This document shows positions 21,030 to 30,481 of a stretch of 41,294 bases of DNA, piece by piece (the stretch's first letter is position 1; each line of letters starts with the position of its first letter). The notes below the pieces were generated by a model that was not told the origin of the DNA, ran no database searches, and saw nothing but the letters and a program-made list of their open reading frames with translations. Both the position numbers and the translations under genes were made by a program. This DNA is from an uncultured Acidobacteriia bacterium (GTDB lineage: Bacteria > Acidobacteriota > Terriglobia > Bryobacterales > Bryobacteraceae): assembly GCA_903881085.1 (NCBI GenBank), contig CAIRSA010000457.1, positions 1 through 41,294 on the forward strand, read 5' to 3'.

Positions 21030-22265
21030 TTAGCGGAAAACGATGGGCCACTCATGCCGTTCGAATGTCAGCCCGTGCGCCACGGCAAACAGAAAGCCGT
21101 GCTTGTATAGCGCCTTCTCTCCCGCGCCATTGTGATCGATACCGGCAGGCCAGTGGATATCCACCGAATAGTGCGTATCACTGACGGCGGGCCAAGGATA
21201 CATGATTTGACGATGGTCGCGTTCAATCGCCCCGCGCACTGCCGCTCGCTGCACTCCTCCGCCTGCCAGCAAAACGCGCAGCGAATTCCAGATTTCTTTT
21301 TCCGGCGCCGCTTCATAGCCTTCGCGCCACGTACGGCGGACTTCCTTCATCAACTCCTCGATTCGGCCTTCCATGTTGAATGCATCCTTGAATTGCAGGT
21401 CGCCCAACTCAATCGACTGATCGAAATAGCAGATGATCCTGTTCTCCGCCGACCGCACTTCGTTCACCGAAAGCTCGGTTGTGCCCGAGCCCATATCGAC
21501 AACCAGGTAGATGCCGTCCTGCAACTTAGAGTTTTGCGCCAGAGAAACGATGGGCGCAATCGTTTCCGGCAGCAATTGAATCTGCCCTGGCGGCGCATTC
21601 GGTTTGTCCAACAGCCCTTCGATCATCTTCAAAAATGCCCATGCAGGCTCGCCCTGTCCAATGATTGGGCTGCCCGGCGCGAACACGGCCGTCCATGCCG
21701 CTGCGGCGATTTTCAGGTAACGTTTCTTCAGTCCCGCGTGGCCCAGGTTTGCCATCGGCGCGGCCAGTTGAAAAACCAGCTCATAGGCGTTTTCGCCAAA
21801 CTGGTAATCGCAAAACTGCTTGGTCTGTCCCATCACCCACGCCAAATAGGCCGCGATCAAAACATCGGGCTCCGGCCCGCTGCGGGTCCATGAGATACCA
21901 GGCAGCAGCTCTTTTTTCAGATAGCGATACAGCTTCCCCTCGGCCAGCTTGTAGGCATCCATTCCGAAATAAATCTTTTCACCCGCGATTCGGACCAGCG
22001 ACGGTGTGACGATTGATGGATACTCCGAATCCGGTTGATCGATCAGCACCAGCCTGGCTGTAGCTTCGCCAGATTTTCGAGCCAGGATCTTCGTCGAATA
22101 GGTTCCGAAATCAATACCAGCAATGAGTCGAATCTTTCCAGGCTTCAGCGGCACGGTTACACTGCCCGCCGGTTGCAGCGGAACAGGCTTGCGTCGCAGC
22201 CCGAACACGCGCGTCAACAGCTTGTAAAGCCAGCCTGAGGGATCTGCGTTGATCCTTAGCCGCAT
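21030..22265 (-). CDS. Orphan actin/Hsp70-superfamily ATPase-like protein, 411 residues
   Basis: It shows the nucleotide-binding signatures of the actin/Hsp70/sugar-kinase fold: phosphate-1 AGIDFGTYSTKI (49-60), phosphate-2 LVVDMGSGTTELSV (254-267) and an adenosine-type motif VLLAGGG (331-337). The 45-residue N-terminus is basic (KLLTRVFGLRRKP) with no clear membrane helix. The Hsp70 substrate-binding domain is absent, so it is not DnaK. It could be a ParM/MamK-like filament, a cell-shape or sensor protein, or a diverged chaperone head. The start is well set, with GAGGAA 5 nt before ATG 22265. It lies between an inverted-repeat region and the dehydrogenase operon; no partner is obvious. Confidence 0.75.
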   Translation of the reverse strand: MRLRINADPSGWLYKLLTRVFGLRRKPVPLQPAGSVTVPLKPGKIRLIAGIDFGTYSTKILARKSGEATARLVLIDQPDSEYPSIVTPSLVRIAGEKIYFGMDAYKLAEGKLYRYLKKELLPGISWTRSGPEPDVLIAAYLAWVMGQTKQFCDYQFGENAYELVFQLAAPMANLGHAGLKKRYLKIAAAAWTAVFAPGSPIIGQGEPAWAFLKMIEGLLDKPNAPPGQIQLLPETIAPIVSLAQNSKLQDGIYLVVDMGSGTTELSVNEVRSAENRIICYFDQSIELGDLQFKDAFNMEGRIEELMKEVRRTWREGYEAAPEKEIWNSLRVLLAGGGVQRAAVRGAIERDHRQIMYPWPAVSDTHYSVDIHWPAGIDHNGAGEKALYKHGFLFAVAHGLTFERHEWPIVFR

Positions 22266-22306
22266 GACTGTTCCTCAGACCCGCGCCAGCGCCGGGAGCG
22301 CATAAA

Positions 22307-22388
22307 ATCCGTGCCCATCCATGTGAATCCGTGGCTGATCGTTTTTCGTTTTGGAATCGGCCACGGATTCACACGGATGGGCACGGAT
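22307..22388. repeat. Long imperfect palindrome (33-bp arms)
   Basis: Left arm 22307-22339 and right arm 22356-22388 are inverted repeats matching at 31 of 33 positions around a 16-nt T/G-rich loop. Each arm contains ATCCGTG and CCATCC followed by GAATCCGTGGC. I recall this ATCCGTG-rich repeat as an intergenic element scattered through many acidobacterial and planctomycete genomes. It fills most of the 182-bp gap 22266-22447 between mutL and the ATPase gene and could stop transcripts from mutL. The rest of the gap shows no gene. Confidence 0.8.
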
Positions 22389-22447
22389 GAAGCGCCACCA
22401 CTCATTCTCCGGTTGGGAATTAAAAAATCACTAATCCGCATCGCGTG

Positions 22448-24415
22448 TTAGATCCTATGGAACCCGCGCAGAATATCGCGCGTGCCATAGCGCAGCGCAA
22501 TGGGGCGGCCATGCGGACAGGCCATCGGATAATCAGTGGCCGCGAGTTCGGCCAGCAGCCATTCCATCTTGCGCATGTCGAGCCGCATATTAATCTTGAT
22601 CGCCGCGCGGCAGGCGATGGTGGCAGCGATGTTGCGGCGCAGGTCATCGACCGACATCTGGCGCAACTCGTACTCTGGGATTTCCAGAATCTCAAAGAGA
22701 ATCTTCTCCACTGCAACAGGACTTCCGATAGCGGCGGGCGCGGCCTGCACTGCGATGCTGCGCGGCCCGAAGGGCTCGGTATCGAAACCGTTGGCGGCAA
22801 GCTCATCGCCGATGCGTGCGTAGTCGATCAGCTGTTCCGCGCTCAATTCCAGCACCAGCGGAATCAGCAATTGCTGGCGCTCGACCTTGCCCGCAGTCCG
22901 CGCCTTCAAAACCTTTTCGAACAGGATGCGCTCATGTGCCACATGCTGATCCACGATCCACAACCCATCGCGAGCTGCCGCAATGATAAAGCTTTCGTGC
23001 AACTGGCCGAGCGGGCGAAGGTCGGTTAGAACGTCCATACTCGCCGACGGCTCATAAGAAGCGGTCACGGGAAAATCTCCGTGCGTATCAGGAACCTTCA
23101 ATCGGGATGGAGGTGCCGAAGGCATAGCAGGTGCTGGTTGCGGCGAATGGTGCTCAGACGGTGCTTGCGGCGGCGCAATGTAGGAACCATGCACCGTAAA
23201 CTGCGGCAGTTCGGCACCCGTCGCCGCAGGCTCGGGAGCAGCGTTGAATTCGAATCTCGCGGATTCCGGCGGCGGCTGAAAATTCTCCAGCGACTGCGTG
23301 AATTCCGAAAACGGTAGCCCTGCCGCGGGCTGCGGCCGGGGTGAGTTCGGCAGCGGCAGATTTGACACGGGCCGGCTCTCAACCAGTTTTTCGCGTATCA
23401 CGTCGCGCACAAAATCATGCACCATGCTGCTGTGGCGGAAACGCACCTCCGTCTTCGAAGGATGCACGTTGACATCGACCTCTTCGGCATCGCAATCGAG
23501 AAACAGCAACGCGAAAGGATAGCACGCCGGTGGCATCAGGTTGTGATACGCCGATGAGATCGCATGCAGCAACAGCTTATCGCGAATCAAACGACCATTG
23601 ACGAAAAGAAAGATCGAGTTGCGATTCATCTTCTGGATCTGCGGCCGCGAGATGAAGCCGCGCAGCAGAAACACGCGCACCTCGGGTTCGCCGTCGGTGG
23701 AATCGTAAGCAGGTGGCAGCCGCAACTCTTTTTCTTTGGCATCCAACTCCACAAGTTCATCCAGCACCTGAGAACCGAACACCTGGAACACGCGATCGCG
23801 CAATCCGGCCACCGGCGTCACGTGCAGCAGTTCGCGCCCGTCATGCCGCAACTCAAATGTTTTTTCCGGATGCGCCAGGCTGTAGTGCGTACAGAGCTGT
23901 GCGATGTGGGCCAGTTCGGTTTGATCGGACCGAAGAAACTTTTTCCTCGCCGGCACGTTGAAGAACAGATCGCGCACGGTGATGGTGGTGCCAGGACCCA
24001 GAGCGGCCTCTTCGCACTTCAACATCTTGCCGCCGGCTATCTCAATACGCGTGCCGGTCTGCTCCTCCTCGGCATGCGTTTCCAAGGTGAGCCTCGATAC
24101 AGAGGCGATCGATGGCAGGGCCTCACCGCGAAAACCAAGCGTGGCGATGGCATTCAAATCTTTCACCGAAGAAAGCTTGCTGGTGGCGTGGCGTTCGAAG
24201 GCCAGCATCGCGTCGTCGCGCAGCATGCCGCAGCCATTGTCGATCAGCCGCAGAAGACGCCGCCCACCGCTTTCCACTTCTACTCGTATGTGTGTCGATC
24301 CGGCGTCGAGCGAATTTTCCAGCAGTTCCTTCACTGCGGAGGCAGGCCGTTCCACGACCTCACCTGCGGCTATCTGATTCGCGACGGCATCCGGGAGAAT
24401 TCGTATCCGGCCCAT
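22448..24415 (-). CDS. mutL: DNA mismatch repair protein MutL
   Basis: 655 residues. The GHKL ATPase part has all motifs: ELLENSLDAGST, DNGCGM, ATSKL and TLGFRGEALPSI. The C-terminal part holds the latent endonuclease motifs: DQHVAHERILFE (about 485-496, form DQHxxxExxxxE), ACRAAIK (about 600) and CPHGRP (about 631). It is therefore a nicking MutL of the kind found where MutH is absent. A low-complexity Pro-rich linker joins the halves (about 345-445). It couples MutS mismatch recognition to strand removal. mutS is not in the window. It starts 7 bp after the TolC-type gene without a clear ribosome-binding site, so it may be read through from the export operon. Confidence 0.97.
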   Translation of the reverse strand: MGRIRILPDAVANQIAAGEVVERPASAVKELLENSLDAGSTHIRVEVESGGRRLLRLIDNGCGMLRDDAMLAFERHATSKLSSVKDLNAIATLGFRGEALPSIASVSRLTLETHAEEEQTGTRIEIAGGKMLKCEEAALGPGTTITVRDLFFNVPARKKFLRSDQTELAHIAQLCTHYSLAHPEKTFELRHDGRELLHVTPVAGLRDRVFQVFGSQVLDELVELDAKEKELRLPPAYDSTDGEPEVRVFLLRGFISRPQIQKMNRNSIFLFVNGRLIRDKLLLHAISSAYHNLMPPACYPFALLFLDCDAEEVDVNVHPSKTEVRFRHSSMVHDFVRDVIREKLVESRPVSNLPLPNSPRPQPAAGLPFSEFTQSLENFQPPPESARFEFNAAPEPAATGAELPQFTVHGSYIAPPQAPSEHHSPQPAPAMPSAPPSRLKVPDTHGDFPVTASYEPSASMDVLTDLRPLGQLHESFIIAAARDGLWIVDQHVAHERILFEKVLKARTAGKVERQQLLIPLVLELSAEQLIDYARIGDELAANGFDTEPFGPRSIAVQAAPAAIGSPVAVEKILFEILEIPEYELRQMSVDDLRRNIAATIACRAAIKINMRLDMRKMEWLLAELAATDYPMACPHGRPIALRYGTRDILRGFHRI

Positions 24416-24421
24416 CTGGGC

Positions 24422-26131
24422 TTATTGTACCGTCACACCGCGCTCAACCAATAGCTCGCCAGTCGCGTTCAAAAAATTGAGCAGGTTGCGGCGGTACGCC
24501 ACGGACTGGTTCACCAGATCCGCTTCAGCGTTGACGAGCCGGGTTTGGGCATCGAGCACGAAGTAAATCACAGTGGTGCCGAGATCGTATTTCTTCTGCT
24601 CGGCGTCCAGCTGCTTCTGCGCCAGATCGCGATTCACGATGGCGAGACGCACGCTGGCGCGGCTTGATTCCACCTGGCTGGCCGCGGTCAGCACGTCCTG
24701 GCGCACCTGCTGTTCGGCGGTGCGCACGCGCAAGGCATTCAGCTTCTTACTGACCAGGGCATCGGCAAAGGTAGCGGCAGCCGCGCGGTCTCGCAGCGGC
24801 AGGCGCAAACGCAGTCCAAATTGATAGGTCGGATAGCCGAAGGTGAATACCTGGTTCAGCGAATCGCCCAAACCTCCAGGAAGAACCTGCACGATCTGTC
24901 CGCCGCCAAACACGTTTTGGCGTTCGTAAAAATTACCGCCGCGGCCGGTGGCTGTATAGCTGCCCGTCAGCGCAAAATCGGGCCGCAGACCATTCACGGC
25001 AGACTTGAGATTCAATTCGTCGATGCCAAGATTCGTCTGTACCGCTTTCAAATCCTGGCGCAAATTCATCGCACGGGAAACGGCGGCTTCGCGGTCAATC
25101 TCGACAGCGTTTACCGGAGGCAGCACGGACTCGGTGAGCGTAATCGCCATTTTCCGGACCTCCGGATCCAGATCCGCGCCCAACTGGCGGCGGAAGAGAT
25201 CTTCCAACTGCTGGAGGCTGAAACGAGCCTGCGATACCGCGATCTCGGCGGAGGCGTAGTTGGCTTCCGGCAGGTAAATATCGAGTGGGCTGATTGCGCC
25301 CAATTCCAACTCACGCTTGGAGCGCTTCAACGCTTCGGCGTTCAGCTCCAGTGCCTTTTCGCGCACGCGCAATGTTTCGCGGCCTCCAACAAGATTCCAG
25401 TACGCGGCTTCGGCGTTGGTCAATAGTGTGATGACGGAATCTTCCAGGCTCCATTGGCTGGACTTCAAGCGCGCTCTGGCGATGGTGATGCCAAGCTTGG
25501 TGATAGCACCGCCTCGATTGCGCACCAACGGCTGCGTGAATCCCATCTGAAAGCTCGAAGTGATGGACGGATTAAAGGTGGAAAACGAACTATTGCTGGA
25601 AAGTTTCGAAGCGGCGAACGCAGCGTTGATCTGTGTACCGCTCTGCAGCGTCTGGTTGTAAGTAAAACTCGCCGGCTGCGACAACTGGTTCAGCGTTGCG
25701 CTTCCGTCCAACGCGTTGCTCGAAGGTGAGGCCGAGCGCTGTGCGGAAAACGATGCCTGAAACAGTGGATCGAAAATCGAATACGAGCGAACAATGTTGT
25801 TCTGCTGCAATTCAACGCCAACGCGCTGAATCTCAATATCGGTGTTGTTGGCCATTACCAACTCGACAAAATGCTTGAGCGACAGCTCCAGCTTTCCATC
25901 GACCACGTAATCGCGCAGGCGCGCAGGCGGACGTAATTCCATCTTGGTAGGAGGATTCACATACATGCGGCGGAGAAACTCTTTTTGCGGGAAGCGGGGA
26001 GCGATGAGCGCGTCCGAGGCTTTCGTCTCTGGAATGACGAGCTCGCTTCTCATGGGTGCTTGTTGCGCAACGGCCTCGCCCACAAGCAGGCTACCGGCGC
26101 AGATAATTGCGTTGATCGATTTAAAATTCAT
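24422..26131 (-). CDS. TolC-family outer membrane efflux channel
   Basis: 569 residues from ATG 26131, preferred because it begins a signal peptide (MNFKSINAIICAGSLLVGEA); the open frame reaches further upstream into the permease gene. The body has the TolC two-fold pattern of long helices and strands (LSLKHFVELVMANNTDIEIQ, TNAEAAYWNLVGGRETLRVR, LNLKSAVNGLRPDFALTG, ARLAIVNRDLAQKQLDAEQK-like). TolC trimers form the outer-membrane exit of tripartite pumps. The gene follows the permease by 13 bp, with three adaptor genes above, completing the path across both membranes. No good ribosome-binding site is visible. The N-terminal about 80 residues (RSELVIPETKASDALIAP) extend beyond a minimal TolC. 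Confidence 0.88.
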   Translation of the reverse strand: MNFKSINAIICAGSLLVGEAVAQQAPMRSELVIPETKASDALIAPRFPQKEFLRRMYVNPPTKMELRPPARLRDYVVDGKLELSLKHFVELVMANNTDIEIQRVGVELQQNNIVRSYSIFDPLFQASFSAQRSASPSSNALDGSATLNQLSQPASFTYNQTLQSGTQINAAFAASKLSSNSSFSTFNPSITSSFQMGFTQPLVRNRGGAITKLGITIARARLKSSQWSLEDSVITLLTNAEAAYWNLVGGRETLRVREKALELNAEALKRSKRELELGAISPLDIYLPEANYASAEIAVSQARFSLQQLEDLFRRQLGADLDPEVRKMAITLTESVLPPVNAVEIDREAAVSRAMNLRQDLKAVQTNLGIDELNLKSAVNGLRPDFALTGSYTATGRGGNFYERQNVFGGGQIVQVLPGGLGDSLNQVFTFGYPTYQFGLRLRLPLRDRAAAATFADALVSKKLNALRVRTAEQQVRQDVLTAASQVESSRASVRLAIVNRDLAQKQLDAEQKKYDLGTTVIYFVLDAQTRLVNAEADLVNQSVAYRRNLLNFLNATGELLVERGVTVQ

Positions 26132-26144
26132 GGGAAGAAATCTA

Positions 26145-27398
26145 TTATTCGTAACGGATCGCCTCGATCGGATCGAGCTTGGCGGCTTGAACCGCCGGAT
26201 AAATGCCAAAACTAAGTCCAATCCCAACCGATACGCCAAACGCGACGGCGATTGAGGAAGTTGTAACAACAGTCGACCAACCGGCCGCAGCCGCGATGAT
26301 CTGCGATAAAGAGAATCCAAAGGCAATGCCGATCAGCCCGCCCATGATGGAAATGAGCACGGCCTCGGTAAGGAACTGCCTGACGATATCGGCCTGGCGC
26401 GCTCCGATGGCCCGCCGGATGCCGATTTCACGAGTGCGCTCCAAAACCGTGGCAAGCATGATGTTCATAATGCCAATGCCGCCAACCAGCAGCGAGATGC
26501 CGGCGATGCAGATCATAACCACGTTAAAGATGAATCCGGTGCGGCGGCGCTGTTCCAGCAATCCGGCCGGCACTGTGATGGTGAAATCTCCCGCATCTTT
26601 ATGGGTCGCAGTCAGAATCGCGTTGACCACGCTGGCGGTCTCAACCGAATCCGTGCCCTGCTTGACTTTGATGTAGATCCCGTCGATCTCATCCTTCAAA
26701 TAGCTGTTGTTATCTTCGAAGCGGCGCATCACGGTGTTCATGGGCGCGATGATCATGTTGTTGCGGTTGGTGACTTCCAGTCCTTCAATGTCGTCGGCAG
26801 TAGCCTGTTGCGACAGCACGCCGATCACCTGCAACCACGTGTCGTTGATCTTCACGTATTTGCCCACCGCGTTGTCATAGCCGAGCAGATTGACCTTCGC
26901 CGATTCGCCGAGCACACAGACCGGCGCCGAGCGCCCGTTGTCTTCTTCGTTGAAGAACCGCCCCTCCACGACCTTCAGGCTGTTGATCTCAAGAAAGCTT
27001 GGCTCCACGCCGATCAGTAACGGCGGCTCCGCCGAAACCTTGGGCAACACCTTCAGCGGCTTGAAACGCTTGCGCGGAGTCAACGCTTCAATCCCCTGTA
27101 CGTTTTCAGCAATGGCGCGAAAATCGCGGAAGCTCATGCCTTGCGAGATCACTCGCCGCGACTGCAGTTCGTTGCGGTCAACCGCTTCCTTGGCCTCGAT
27201 AATGATGTTGTTCACGCCGAGCATATCGATGTAGCTCATCATCTCTTTTTGCGCGCCGGCTGTGATCGAAAGCATCGCCACCACCGCGCCAACGCCGAAG
27301 ATCATGCCGAGCATGGTAAGCAGGCTGCGCAGTTTGTGCACCAGCAGGCTTTGCAGCCCCATTATGATTTCAGGAATAATCCCCGATAGCATAGCCAT
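26145..27398 (-). CDS. MacB/FtsX-type ABC transporter permease (no ATPase domain)
   Basis: 417 residues. One membrane helix near the N-terminus (LRSLLTMLGMIFGVGAVVAM), a large periplasmic MacB_PCD-like domain (about 50-285), then three helices with the FtsX signature (IAGISLLVGGIGIMNIMLATVLERTREIGIRRAIGAR). The REIGIRRAIGAR loop meets the ATPase in this family. MacB usually fuses or pairs with an ATP-binding protein; neither a fused ABC domain nor a separate ABC gene is in the window, so the ATPase must lie elsewhere. It is 3 bp after the last adaptor gene and 13 bp before TolC. Its substrate is not readable; antibiotics, siderophores, peptides or lipoproteins are all known for the family. 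Confidence 0.9.
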   Translation of the reverse strand: MAMLSGIIPEIIMGLQSLLVHKLRSLLTMLGMIFGVGAVVAMLSITAGAQKEMMSYIDMLGVNNIIIEAKEAVDRNELQSRRVISQGMSFRDFRAIAENVQGIEALTPRKRFKPLKVLPKVSAEPPLLIGVEPSFLEINSLKVVEGRFFNEEDNGRSAPVCVLGESAKVNLLGYDNAVGKYVKINDTWLQVIGVLSQQATADDIEGLEVTNRNNMIIAPMNTVMRRFEDNNSYLKDEIDGIYIKVKQGTDSVETASVVNAILTATHKDAGDFTITVPAGLLEQRRRTGFIFNVVMICIAGISLLVGGIGIMNIMLATVLERTREIGIRRAIGARQADIVRQFLTEAVLISIMGGLIGIAFGFSLSQIIAAAAGWSTVVTTSSIAVAFGVSVGIGLSFGIYPAVQAAKLDPIEAIRYE

Positions 27399-27401
27399 GA
27401 T

Positions 27402-29132
27402 TTACTTGCCGCCTCCGCTGCCTGAAACTGCACCCATTGGACTACCGCCACCACCCTTTTCCTTACCCTTTTTGTCGCCCTTCTTGGCCGTAGGGTCAGA
27501 GAGAGCAATGATCTCATCTTTCTTCAAACCACTGGCAACCACCAGCGTGGATTCACTACGTTTGGCGATCTTGATCTGGCGTTCTTCGAATTTCGTGCCG
27601 TTCTTTACATACACGATAATTTTGCCATCTTTGTCGAATACGGCCTGCGCGGGAATGTGCACGGCGTTGGGAAATTTCTCTACGATAATTTGCACGTCGG
27701 CCAGCAGGCCGGGCCGTAACAGCACATCCAGTCCGGCATCTTCCTCGGGCGGAGGTGGCAGCTTCGCATCGGCCAGTTCTTTTTCTGAAAACTTGGTGCC
27801 TGTGCCCATCGCAGCCATCAGTTCCAAAGGTGTTGGACCCGCCTTCTTGCCGTCTTTTTTCGTATCCTTTTTCGCGTCTTTCTTGGTGTCCTTCTTCGCG
27901 TCTTTTTTCGCTTCTTTTTTCCCGCCTGCATCTGGCGGTTGAATACCAAACGAAGGAGGACCACCCGGGCCCGCCATTCCCGGAGGGCCGCCGGCGGCTG
28001 GAGCTTGCTGTGCGCCGCCTGTCAGGGCAGCCATCCCACCGCCCAGCACGCTCGGCGAAAACGGTTTCTTGCGATTCTTCTCGGCGGTTTCGAGCACGCG
28101 GCGGATCTGGTCTGGACTTGCGCCCAACCCGGTAAGCAGATCCTGCATGTTGATGCTGAAAACGACGTCAAACTTCTTGGCCGGATCGCTGGAGTTGATG
28201 TTGGCGCTGGCCATGCTGCTCATGCCTTTGATCGCGCCCTTGAACATTTTGTCCGGCACTGCATCCAAGCCAATCATTACTTCCTGGTTCTCATTCAAAT
28301 TCGCGCGATCCAGTTCACCGATGCGCGCCACCACTTCCAACTCGGAAAGATCCAACACTTCGGCGATGGGCATGCCCGGCTGCACCTGATCGCCTTCGCG
28401 AATATCCGGCACCTGAAACCCGAAACCAAAGCGGTTGCTGTTGTTCTGCTTCACTGAGACCAACCCGCTCATCGGCGCAAGAATGCGAACCTGATTGAGG
28501 CGCTGCTTTTCGCGCGCCAGTTCGAGCAATGATTTCTGCTTTTTCTCTTTCAGCACGTCCAACTGCGCGTTGGCCTGTTCTTTGCGGGACTTGATGTCGT
28601 TCTGCAACTGCACCAAGCGCCGTTTGTTCTCTTCGAGAGTAAGCAGGTTCTTCTTGCGGTCGATGTCTGACAGCAGTTCATTCCGCTTCACTTCCAATTC
28701 CGCGCGCTTTACAGCAAACTGCGCGGAAAGCAAGTCTACCTGATCCTGATTGGAACGGATATTCAAATCCGCTTCCGTCTTCTTGAACTGTTCGTTCAGC
28801 TGTTCGATTTCCAGCTCTTTTTCTTCCAGCCGCGACCGCACTTCGGCGTCGTCGAACTCAACCACCAGGTCTTTTTCTCTCGCAAATGCGCCCACCGGCG
28901 CAAGCTGCGTGACCTGCACGGTGCCAAACAAATTCGGAGCGGTCAGCGTTGCCGAACGTACGGCGCGTAGCTCACCGCGGGCGAAACTCTTTACCGTCAC
29001 ATCGCTTTGCAAAACCTTGGCCGTAGCCACCTGTTCCTGGCGCGCGGGCATCTGCTGGAACAAGCTATAGGCGTACCACGCTCCCCCGCCTATGATTCCC
29101 AGAATGACTAAACGAATGATCAGCTTCTTCAT
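27402..29132 (-). CDS. Membrane-fusion (HlyD/MacA-type) adaptor protein with a Lys-rich insert
   Basis: 576 residues. N-terminal membrane anchor (LIIRLVILGIIGGGAWYAYSL), lipoyl-like half motifs (TVQVTQLAPVGAFAREKDLV and ILAPMSGLVSVKQ), a long coiled coil (about 115-215) and a beta-barrel/membrane-proximal part ending RQIKIAKRSESTLVVASGLK. It has an unusual Gly/Pro-rich then Lys/Asp/Thr-rich insert (about 370-435, repeats of KKDAKKDTKK) inside the barrel region. Adaptors join an inner-membrane permease to TolC. It is the third of three adaptor genes and the one directly before the permease, so it is its most likely MacA-like partner. A Gly-rich tail (GGGGSPMGAVSGSGGGK) ends the protein. Confidence 0.88.
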   Translation of the reverse strand: MKKLIIRLVILGIIGGGAWYAYSLFQQMPARQEQVATAKVLQSDVTVKSFARGELRAVRSATLTAPNLFGTVQVTQLAPVGAFAREKDLVVEFDDAEVRSRLEEKELEIEQLNEQFKKTEADLNIRSNQDQVDLLSAQFAVKRAELEVKRNELLSDIDRKKNLLTLEENKRRLVQLQNDIKSRKEQANAQLDVLKEKKQKSLLELAREKQRLNQVRILAPMSGLVSVKQNNSNRFGFGFQVPDIREGDQVQPGMPIAEVLDLSELEVVARIGELDRANLNENQEVMIGLDAVPDKMFKGAIKGMSSMASANINSSDPAKKFDVVFSINMQDLLTGLGASPDQIRRVLETAEKNRKKPFSPSVLGGGMAALTGGAQQAPAAGGPPGMAGPGGPPSFGIQPPDAGGKKEAKKDAKKDTKKDAKKDTKKDGKKAGPTPLELMAAMGTGTKFSEKELADAKLPPPPEEDAGLDVLLRPGLLADVQIIVEKFPNAVHIPAQAVFDKDGKIIVYVKNGTKFEERQIKIAKRSESTLVVASGLKKDEIIALSDPTAKKGDKKGKEKGGGGSPMGAVSGSGGGK

Positions 29133-29145
29133 GTATGCCTGCCGC

Positions 29146-30453
29146 CTATAACTTCTTGGCCTTCTTGGCCGCCTCTATGGGATTTTCCAGCGCCACGGAT
29201 TCTCCAGCCTGAAGCCCCTTGGTCACGATCAGGTCGGTTTCATTTCGCTTGCCTACTTCGATCATTCGCACCTCAAAATTGGCGCCTTTTTGCACATAGA
29301 CGGCCGGCTTGCCGCCTTGCAGGAAACTCGCCTTGATGGGGATCAGCATCGTATCAGGCGCGCTCTCAATGATAATCTCCACCGAGGCGCTCATGCCCGG
29401 ACGCAGCCGCGCATCCAGGTTTTTCAGCGTCGCACGTGCCGGGAACGTCTTCTCCGTCATGCCCATTCCGCGCCAGTTTAAGGCCGCGATGGGGCTGATC
29501 CAATCCAGGTCGGCAAAGAATTCCTTGTCCGGAATCGCATCCACCCGGATTCGCAGCTTTTGGCCGAGTTGCAGTTTGCCGCGGTCTACCTCTTCCAACT
29601 TCAGTTCGGCGCGCATCTCGCTCAGATCCGGAATTTCGGCTATCAGAGCCCCCGTCCAGGCCTTGTCGCCTTCCTTGAACGGCGGCATCGAACTGCCGAA
29701 AGATCCCGCGGCGCGCGTGTTCGGCAGAATGTTCAAAATACCGTCGATTGGCGCACGCAGCACCATTTTTTCCAGATAGCCCTTGGCGCGGTCGGCATCG
29801 CGGACGGTCTTGTCTTTTTTCTGTTGCAACTGCTCCAGGTCGGCCGCCTGAGTGATCTTATGTGCGCCGATCGCGGTCTTCACTTGTCCCAACTGGCCTT
29901 CGGATGTACCGACATCGATGCGGTTCTTGGCGCCTTCGATCTCGGACACGATCTCCGCCTTGCTGGCCTCAAGCTTCGAGCGCTCCAGGTTGTATCCGGC
30001 GGTCATCAGGTTGATGCCATCCAACTCGTCGACAATCTTATGCGACGCCTTAATCTGCACGATTTCGCTGTCGGCGGTTCGAACGCTGGTGGCTCTGTCC
30101 AGATAATACTGTTCCTGCTGCGCACCATCGAACTCAACTACTACTTGGCCGCGGCGGATCGGTTTACCGGTCTCGGCCAGCGTGACGATGCGCGGATCAG
30201 GTACCTGCGGCGCGGCGATCACCATAGACCGCGTACTGCGCACTTCTCCGCGGGTTTTGACGCTAATGATGAACTCACCTTTGCGTACTTTCGCCACGGG
30301 CACTTCCACGGTTGTGGTTCCGGTGTAACGATATGCCGCATAGGCGCCAGCTCCCCCGGCAAGAAGAATCAGGGTCCACACGATGGATTTCCTGCGTTGG
30401 CCGCCGGCCGATTGCCCTAATCGAATCTTGGGCTTAAGATCTTTTGATGCCAT
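29146..30453 (-). CDS. Membrane-fusion (HlyD/MacA-type) adaptor protein
   Basis: 435 residues with an N-terminal anchor (IVWTLILLAGGAGAYAAYRY), a first half-lipoyl segment (LAETGKPIRRGQVVVEFDGA), a coiled coil (about 110-230), a second half (YLEKMVLRAPIDGILNILPN) and a barrel domain (MRAELKLEEVDRGKLQLGQKLRI). It lacks the low-complexity inserts of its two neighbours and is nearest to standard adaptor length. It is the middle adaptor gene, 28 bp after the first and 13 bp before the third. It may form mixed adaptor rings with them, or each adaptor may serve a different permease. Confidence 0.88.
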   Translation of the reverse strand: MASKDLKPKIRLGQSAGGQRRKSIVWTLILLAGGAGAYAAYRYTGTTTVEVPVAKVRKGEFIISVKTRGEVRSTRSMVIAAPQVPDPRIVTLAETGKPIRRGQVVVEFDGAQQEQYYLDRATSVRTADSEIVQIKASHKIVDELDGINLMTAGYNLERSKLEASKAEIVSEIEGAKNRIDVGTSEGQLGQVKTAIGAHKITQAADLEQLQQKKDKTVRDADRAKGYLEKMVLRAPIDGILNILPNTRAAGSFGSSMPPFKEGDKAWTGALIAEIPDLSEMRAELKLEEVDRGKLQLGQKLRIRVDAIPDKEFFADLDWISPIAALNWRGMGMTEKTFPARATLKNLDARLRPGMSASVEIIIESAPDTMLIPIKASFLQGGKPAVYVQKGANFEVRMIEVGKRNETDLIVTKGLQAGESVALENPIEAAKKAKKL

Positions 30454-30481
30454 AGTAAAAACCTGCTATGTGAACTCCCGG

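Noticed and set aside
19773..21110. A 445-codon plus-strand open frame opposite the GMC dehydrogenase, subunit 3 and ATPase genes
   Set aside because: It crosses three well-supported minus-strand genes, has Arg/Gln/Leu-rich nonsense composition and no domain; it is an antisense shadow of GC-rich coding sequence.
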